Of a stretch of DNA of 64,000 nucleotides, positions 57,157 to 64,000 are shown piece by piece; the stretch's first letter is position 1; each line of letters starts with the position of its first letter. Where the stretch lies: NCBI GenBank assembly GCA_016647705.1, contig CM028338.1, positions 23,147,577 through 23,211,576 of the forward strand. The letters run 5' to 3'. This DNA is from Eucommia ulmoides. Lineage: Eukaryota; Streptophyta; Magnoliopsida; Garryales; Eucommiaceae. The notes under the pieces were generated by a model. That model saw only the letters and a list, made by a program, of their open reading frames with translations, was not told where the DNA came from and ran no database searches. Both the position numbers and the translations under genes were made by a program.

Positions 57157-58930
57157 TCATCCTTGAAGTAGTGCTTGATCCGCTCCCCATTGACTCGAAA
57201 AGTTCGTCCGTCTTCGCCTTCTAACTCGATAGCACGAAATGAATAAATATGCTTGATCCGAAACGGTCCAGACCACCGGGACTTCAACTTTCCGGGAAAG
57301 GAGAACTTGTTGGCCCGGATTGAACTCCCTCCGGACTATTATTTTATCATGCCACCTCTTCATTTTATCTTTGTAAAGCTTGGCATTCTCATAAGCCTCG
57401 TGCTGGAATTCCTCCATTTCATTCAATTGGAGGAGACGTTGCGCACCAGAAGCTTTTAGTTCAAAGTTGAGTTTCTTAATTGCCCAGAATGCACGGTGCT
57501 CCAATTCAACGGGAAAATGACACCCTTTCCCAAACACCAATCGATACGGTGACATATCGATCGGTATCTTAAAAGCCGTGCGATAAGCCCATAAAGTATT
57601 GTTAAGCTTCACCGCCCAATCCTTGGGATTAGTATGAACCGTTTTCTCTAGAATTAGCTTAATTTCTCGGTTTGAAATCTTAGCTTGGCCATTTGTCTGT
57701 GGGTGGTATGGTAGCGCCACCTTGTGTCTAACCCCATACTTTGCCAACAAAGCACTTAGCATTTTGTTACAAAAGTGGGTTCCCTCATCACTGATTAAGG
57801 CTCGAGGTGTCCCAAACCGTGTCATGACATTTTGTTGAAGGAACTTCAAAACCACTTTGGCATCATTGGTAGGTGTTGCTATGGCCTCGACCCATTTAGA
57901 CACATAATCCACCGCTAACAGAATATACTCCTTGCCAAATGACGGCGGAAATGGCCCCATGAAATCTACTCCCCACACATCAAACAACTCAAGCTCAAGA
58001 ATAGACGTCAATGGAAATTCATGCCTTCTCGATATGTTACCCACCATTTGACATTTATCACAAGTTTTTACAAACGTATACGAATCTTTAAACAAAGAAG
58101 GCCAGTAAAGACCTGATTGAAGTACTTTCGATGCTGTCTGAGTCACACCAAAATGGCCGCCACAAGGTGATGAATGGTAATCGTAGAGAATACTAGCCAT
58201 TTCCTCCTCCGGAACACATCTCCGAATCACCTGATCAACACATTTTTTGAATAGCAATGGCTCGTCCCACAGATAATACTTTGCATCAAAAAGAAATTTC
58301 TTCCGTTGGGCTCTAGTCAAATCCGGTGGTAACACATTACATGCTATATAGTTAACAATGTTCGCATACCAAAGAAGTGCATTTTTAACTGAAAATAGTT
58401 GTTCGTCAGGGAACACTTCCATGATGTTAGACTCATCACCAATGTCTTCTTGAATCAACCTTGACAAATAGTCGGCAACAACGTTCTCACTCCCATTTTT
58501 ATCCCATATTTCAGCATTAAACTCTTGCAATAAAAGAATCCACATTATCAATCTCGACTTGGCATCTTTCTTTGCAAATAAGTACCGGATAGCCGCGTGA
58601 TCCGTGTAAACGATCACTTTTGACCCAATGATATAAGACCGGAACTTATCACAAGCAAAGACCACTGCTAGCATTTTTTTCTTAGTCGTAGTGTAATTCT
58701 CCTGGGCATCATTCAATGCCTTACTTGCATAATAGATTGATCAGAAGATCTTCTCCTTCCGTTGGCCTAATACCACGCCAACGACATAGTCACTCGCATC
58801 ACACATAATCTCAAATGGCATCTCCCAGTCCGGAGCGACCATTATTGGACTCGTGATCAACTTCTCCTTTATCGCCTTAAAAGCCTCCATGCAAGCCTCA
58901 TTGAATTCAAATGAAGTATCCTTCTCAAGA
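57157..58930 (-). pseudogene. Element B RNase H and integrase
   Basis: RNase [21 protein letters not shown] and [11 protein letters not shown], preceded by a stop near 58740. Integrase: zinc domain with [13 protein letters not shown] and CDKCQ, then [18 protein letters not shown] and [10 protein letters not shown]. In [16 protein letters not shown] the catalytic glutamate (normally QAE) is lysine, codon 57686-57684. A frameshift near 57330 scrambles the last 60 residues. The open frame is still 519 codons, suggesting fairly recent death. Confidence 0.88.
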
Positions 58931-58935
58931 AGGTG

Positions 58936-59961
58936 TCATAACGGCTTCACCGTCTTCGAGAAGTCCTTATTAAAGCGTCGGTAAAAACCGGTATGCCCCA
59001 AGAAACTTCGAACTTCTTTCACATTAATTGGTAGCGGAAGCTTCTCAATCGTTTCAATATTTGCTCGGTCCACCTCAAGCCCCTTGGAAGAGACCCGATA
59101 ACCCAAGACAATCCCCTCTTTAACCATAAAGTGGCACTTCTCCCAATTTAGAACTAAATTCTTCTCCTCACATCAGTCAAGAACAAGCACCAGATTGTAG
59201 AAACAGTGATCAAAAGACGACCCAAAGACTGAGAAGTCGTGCATGAAAATTTTCATTTTCTCTTCCACCATATCAGAAAATATTGCTATCATACACTGTT
59301 GAAAGGTTGCCGGTGCATTGCAAAGGTCGAACGACATACGTCTATAAGCAAACGTCCCATAAGGGCATGTGGAAGTAGTCTTTTCTTGATCCTTCGGTGC
59401 AATGGCTATTTGATTGTAACCTGAATAGCCGTCAAGAAAGTAATAGTACTTATATTCGGCTAATCGATCAAGCATTTGGTCAATGAAAGGAAGAGAAAAA
59501 TTATCCTTCCTCGTCGCCTTATTCAATCTTCTATAATCAATGCACAAACGCCATCCTGTGATGGTCCGTGTAGGAATAAGGTCATCCTTATCATTCTTCA
59601 CCACCATCATACCTCCTTTCTTGGGCACCACTTGCACCGGGCTAACCCACTCATTATCGGATATAGCATATATAATTCCTGCATTCAAGAGCTTCAACAC
59701 CTCCGCTCTCACCACTTCCTTTATAGCCGGATTTAGCCGCCGTTGATGTTCAATGGAGGGTTTGAACGCATCCTCCATCAAAATCTTATGCATGCAAACC
59801 AAGGGGCTAATTCTTTTGATATCCAATATAGACAAAGCAAAAGCGGATCGGTGCCTCTTCAAAATTCTCAGCAACTTATTCTCCTCTTCTTCCTTCAAAG
59901 TTGATGAAATTATAATCGGATCGGTCGAATTCTCTCCCAAAAAGATATACCGAAGATGTTC
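58936..59961 (-). pseudogene. Element B reverse transcriptase
   Basis: 255-codon frame 59940-59173 with CIDYRRLNKATRKDNFSLPF and MLDRLAEYKYYYFLDGYSGY (finger-palm regions). The polymerase active site reads FMHDFSVFG (59247-59236) where relatives have FMDDFSVFG, so the first aspartate is lost. A stop after NLVLVLD separates the thumb segment (59127-58936: GYRVSSKGLEVD, VRSFLGHTGFYRRF). An upstream stop near 59963 separates it from protease. Confidence 0.88.
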
Positions 59962-60903
59962 CTACAATTGCTTGAGTAATAATCCACCGTGAGGCGGATT
60001 TGATTTCTGGGGAGAGTTTTCAACTTCTTCAATCTCCGCCACATGAATAAGATCCTCTACGTCTTTAGATTGAGCATCCAAAGTCAGCACGTAGTCCACA
60101 ACATCAAGTTCCGTGGTAGATCCTTCCTCACCAAGATCCTCTATAGATAAGGAATTTGTGAGAGTATGCTCTAACGAATCCATCTCCATATTTGCAAGAA
60201 AGAACTCCCTCACGCAAGAGTCCACAACATCAACTCGATTGCAATTGGGAGGTTCATCTAGAAAGTTCATAGTTCTAAAAATGTTGAACCTTATCTCTCC
60301 ATCATTCACTCTTAACGTTAGATTTCCATTATGCAGATCAATCAAGGCCTTTCCCGTTGCAAGGAAAAGTATTCCTAGGATGATCGGAATTTCTCTATCT
60401 TCTTCCATTTCAAGCACAACGAAATCCACCGGAAATATGAATTTGTCTACCTTCACTAGCACATCCTCAATGATACCTTTAGGATAGGTTAACGAACGAT
60501 CAGCCATCTGAAGAGAGATCGTTGTCGGCTTTGCACTCCCAAGTCCTAACTTCTGATAAACGGAAGAAGGCATCAAATTAATACTCGCCCTAAGATCACA
60601 AAGAGCCTTATCAAAATGAGATTTCCCGATAGTACAAGGAATTGTGAAACTACCCAGATCCTTCAATTTAGTAGGCAACTTCCTTTGTAGTATTTCACTA
60701 TACTCCTTTATTAGCTTCACTGTTTCGTACTCCTCCAACTTTCTCTGCTTTGTTATAATGTCCTTCAAGAACTTGTCATAGTTGGGTATTTGTTCCAATG
60801 CATCCGCAAAAGGAATGTTGATGTGGATTTTCTTGAAAATTTCAAGAAATTTTTCAAATTGGGCATCTAACTTCCTCTTTTGGAATCTTTGAGGATATGG
60901 CAA
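59962..60903 (-). pseudogene. Element B aspartic protease region
   Basis: 313-codon frame. LKDLGSFTIPCTIGKSHFDK, then ALCDLRASINLMPSSVY: the active site DLGA of this family is DLRA here (60597-60586), which should abolish activity. REIPIILGILFLATGKALID follows, the conserved GRPFLATG-like block, also altered. Confidence 0.85.
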
Positions 60904-60933
60904 TGGGGTTACTAGAATCGGTCTCTAAAAATG

Positions 60934-62508
60934 TTACTCGCCCGGTATCACCCTTTCATCTATTCTTCTCTCCTCGACTTTCTCTTGGTTCTTTTCCTCA
61001 TTCAAGTCTTCACTCGGCTTCTCATTTCTTTCATCGATTTTTACTTCAACTTCCTCATCCACACTTGTTCTTGGTTCATCATGATAAAACTCATGACTCA
61101 CTCCCGGCTCGTTTTCCATAGGCTTGCCCACTTCCACGTCTCTTCCATTCCTCAACTTAATCGCCTTGCTTTCCCGAGGGTTGGTTTCCGTGTTGCTTGT
61201 AAACTTTTCCTTTTGTTGCTCTTGGATGGACCTAACAAGCTGCGCGATTTGAGTCTCTAAAACCTTCACTATGGCGTTGGTATTTATACAAGTGGTATTG
61301 ATAGAGTCAAGCCTTATTTCATGTTTATTCAGCAGGTTATTCGTCTCACGCATCATAGTCTGAGTCTCCTTCATAAACGAACCCAACACTTCATCCAAAT
61401 TTGACTTTGGATTATGCATTGGTGGTTATTGCATTTGACGATTGGATTGCATAGGATATCTCGAAGCTTTATTTCCACATCCCGGAGGTGGCTGTAAAGA
61501 GTTCTGATTGTTCGCATATAAGAAATTCTCATGGTTGCGAAGTCTAGGATTGTAATGAGTTGGAATGTTAGTAGTGGGCCTGAAAGTATAGGCACGATTG
61601 TTTAGAAAATGGCATTCCTCGAACTCATTATCCAATTCGGATTGAGAACAACTTGCTGCTATCTCCTCCCCTTGACTCGACAAAGCGCCTTTTGTAGACA
61701 TGGAGACCAATTGATCCGAGAGCTTGGACACTTGGGCCGATAACGTTGCAATATGGTCAGATTCTTGGATAGAAGAGACCCATCTTCTCGTGTTCCTCTC
61801 ATTCGGCCATTGATAATTGTTAGCTGCCATTTCTTCCAATAGTGCATTAGCTTCGGTAGGGGTTTTAGACAATAACGATCCCCCTGAGGCTGCATCAACT
61901 ATCGTTCTTGTCTAGCCATCCAACCCGTTGTAAAATAATTAGGTTTGAAACCAATCTTCATACCCGTGTTGGGGGCACCTTCTCAATAGATTCTTGAATC
62001 TCTCCCATGCCTCAAACAACGGCTCAAAGTCTCTCTAGCGAAACTACGCAATCTCGCCTCGGAGTTGAAAAGTCTTCGAAGGTGGAAAGAACTTAGTAAT
62101 GAACCTTTGTGCAAGATCCTCCCAAGTATTAATGCTCCCCAATTAGATTGACTGAAACTAACCCCTTGCTCTATCTCATAAAGAGAACGGAAATAACCTC
62201 AACCGTATGACATCTTCGGCAACTCCATTTATCTTGACAGTGTCACAAATCTAGAGAAAGGTTTCCAAGTGGACGTTGGGGTCTTTATGAAGATTCCTGC
62301 CATACTGGTTTTGCTGAACCATATTAATTAAGGCGGGCTTCAACTCAAAATTATTTGCCTGGATCGGCAGCCTTCGGATTCCTGAATAGTTATCCAGCAT
62401 TAGTGGCTGATAATAGTCCCTAAGGACTTGTTGTGGCCTCTCCTGCTCGGAAGGCTGAAGTGCGTGCGGTTCCGGTGGTTGTGGAACATTTTTATGTCCC
62501 CCGGCCAT
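60934..62508 (-). pseudogene. Element B gag
   Basis: Start at 62508 (MAGGHKNVPQPPEPHALQPS), LMLDNYSGIRRLPIQANNFE (the Athila-type gag N-terminus), then three stops between 62200 and 62140. After that LGSINTWEDLAQRFITKFFP, FNGL-type block, TPTEANALLEEMAANNYQW (61872-61790) and RETNNLLNKHEIRLDSINTT (about 61355-61300). It ends with a highly charged segment to 60934. Confidence 0.85.
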
Positions 62509-62689
62509 AGCGGTAGCTTTCTCATTTTTCTGTTCACCAATGCGTTGACTACGCCGCTTGCACTGCTTAAGTCAAATAAATAAATCAAATAAACAAATGA
62601 ATTGAATGAAATTAAAAGCAAAAGAATTATCGTGATTAACATTCAATTACTTGATCACAATATCAACTCAATTGAAAAACACCTTGTCT

Positions 62690-62706
62690 TCCCCAGCAAC
62701 GGCGCA
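62690..62706 (-). other. Primer-binding site of element B
   Basis: Minus strand TGCGCCGTTGCTGGGGA, close to the tRNA-Asp-complementary Athila site, following LTR end GCTACCA and spacer AGTTTTT. Confidence 0.82.
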
Positions 62707-62713
62707 AAAAACT

Positions 62714-64000
62714 TGGTAGCGCGCAAAATACGCCGCTACTTACACTTGCAAGTATACGAGGTCTAAGTTTTAGTATAGTTTGATTGTTAAGATAGGGTTA
62801 TCGTATCCATAGGGATTGGTGTTGTTACTATCGAATATCACATTTGTCGTGACCTAATTTTATCTAGGTGAAAAACAAATGTATTTAATTAATTAAACTA
62901 ATACTAATATAACCTAAATTAACTACACTAATATGCTAATATGTTTTAGGGTCAAGAATTTCCTAGGGATTAACGTGTTTACAAATACGTGTTCGATTTC
63001 GATTTACTTACGTTTACAGTGTTCGACCTATTTGACAACCTCGGTATGTAAACTCCACCGCCACCTCTCCCGAGTGTAAGACGGGGGAATACATGACTTC
63101 GAGTCAATGAAGAAGTCCCCCTCAACATCTTAACGACCCTAGGTCACGTGACTCTCGCCCAGTGTCATTGATTGCACACCATCCAATTCCCTCCCAAGTT
63201 ATTGGATCATCTCGTTGTATTTACCTTATTGACAATTTCCGTTCTGAAACTCCCTCGCCACCTCTCCTGAGTGTAAGACGAGGGATATAACGCAACTTCG
63301 AGTCAACAAAGAAGTCCCCCACAACATCTTAACGACCCTAGGTAGCGTGAGTCTTACCCCAACGTCATCTATTGTCCATGATTCAAACCCGATCGGGTTA
63401 TAGAATCGTGGCGTTTGTTTACCCTAATCCGAATCTGAGGTTTGTCAAAACCCCGTATTGTCCATTTACCATTCTAAGTATAATAAACAAACAATACGAT
63501 AAACACAATCAAACTACGAAGAACAAACATAAACGCAACACCGAAATCATCCAAACAAATATATTTATAAATATACCGTTAATCCCTACTACAATCCATA
63601 TTTAACTTGTGGCCATAGTTGAATAAACATATAAATCAAGCTAAACATGCTCACATGATCCTAAGATAAAGAAATAAGGAAAAATAATCAAAGAACTTAG
63701 CCTCGTCCGAAGATAAACCGCTAAGAATGCTCAACGATCGATTTGCCGTCTTCTCCACTTTGGGATGTGAGCTCCACCTCTAAAACTCCTAAACCTAGGC
63801 TTAAATATAGCCTAAGGTGCTTAAACAACCAAGAGGGCAAGAGAGTGACTGGCCAAGGAGGAGGAGATAGGGTATTTATAGCCAAAATATCTAAAAAATA
63901 TCTAAAAATATCTCAAGACTGTGCAGGGCAAATCCGCCTAGGTGGAGTTAGATCAGTTCGGTTTGATCGCCTAGGCGGTGAAGTAGGTAGTGGACTGGGA
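62714..64000 (-). repeat. 5' LTR of element B, type 2, truncated by window end
   Basis: Reverse complement of 51432 down to about 50130, including the duplicated hairpin module and TATA box (63880-63873). Palindromes begin at about 63930 (GCCTAGGTGG, CGCCTAGGCGGTG). The LTR start is beyond 64000. Confidence 0.85.
63054..63440 (-). promoter_or_regulatory. Duplicated RNA-hairpin module, minus-strand type 2 LTR
   Basis: H4 copies at 63054-63088 (arms TCCCCCGTC / GGCGGTGGA, eight of nine pairs) and 63251-63285 (arms TCCCTCGTC / GGCGAGGGA, nine of nine). H2 copies at about 63179-63209 (ATCCAAT / ATTGGAT) and 63378-63414 (CCACGATTC / GAATCATGG, loop with CCCGATCGGG). Confidence 0.62.

Larger units (their letters stand above)
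53127..62713 (-). mobile_element. Internal region of Athila-type element B (gag-pol and extra ORF)
   Basis: Minus strand, in order: primer site, gag, protease, RT, RNase H, integrase, palindrome array, extra ORF of the Athila env position, and a long tail with three purine motifs (54710-54724, 53817-53836, 53130-53145). Order, primer site and extra ORF fit the Athila lineage of Ty3/gypsy. Its 5' LTR is type 2 and its 3' LTR is type 1. Stop codons and altered catalytic residues show it is inactive. Confidence 0.88.

Overview
The window is nuclear DNA of a flowering plant, most likely a eudicot. It is AT-rich and contains one intron-rich host gene surrounded by nested, mostly decayed transposable elements. 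I cannot name the species. No tRNA, rRNA, CRISPR or bacterial-type feature was seen.

Host gene: the minus-strand gene at 7482-27578 encodes a long plant NIMA-related kinase (NEK5/NEK6 type). I could place 14 coding exons with GT-AG introns that join in frame to about 966 residues. One intron (9846-22018, 12.2 kb) holds a decayed Ty1/copia element (10855-14914, same strand as the gene), a decayed Ty3/gypsy chromovirus (16318-21945, opposite strand) and an Au-type SINE remnant. A second Au SINE with target duplications lies just past the gene's 3' end, and a 122-bp MITE-like element lies in another intron.

Left flank (1-5062): an Athila-like element with its pol region deleted (minus strand) is inserted in a Tat/Ogre-like LTR, followed by a copia gag fragment. 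Right of the gene (28081-46042): a Mutator-like transposase pseudogene; three copies of the Tat-like LTR, two of them separated only by a 21-bp primer-binding site; a second pol-less Athila-like element (34161-39827) with a near-perfect target duplication, nested in one of these LTRs; an unclassified coding-like stretch; and the 3' part of a Sirevirus-like copia element.

Right end (46043-64000): two Athila-type elements lie tail to tail. The right-hand one (minus strand) still has recognisable gag, protease, reverse transcriptase, RNase H, integrase and an extra downstream ORF, but stop codons and changed catalytic residues show it is dead. The four LTRs are of two types and are paired wrongly (type 1 with type 2 in each element), which an inversion between the two 3' LTRs would explain.

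The most interesting signal is in the Athila-type LTRs. First, all seven carry, between the TATA box and the primer-binding site, a hairpin with a nearly invariant 17-nt loop and a stem whose base pairs change in compensated fashion between subfamilies. Second, nearby lies a hairpin whose loop holds the palindrome CCCGGG, like a retroviral dimerisation site. Third, the U3 region upstream of the TATA box is packed with short palindromes (CCGCCTAGGCGG and relatives), whose core differs by subfamily while the palindromic form is kept.
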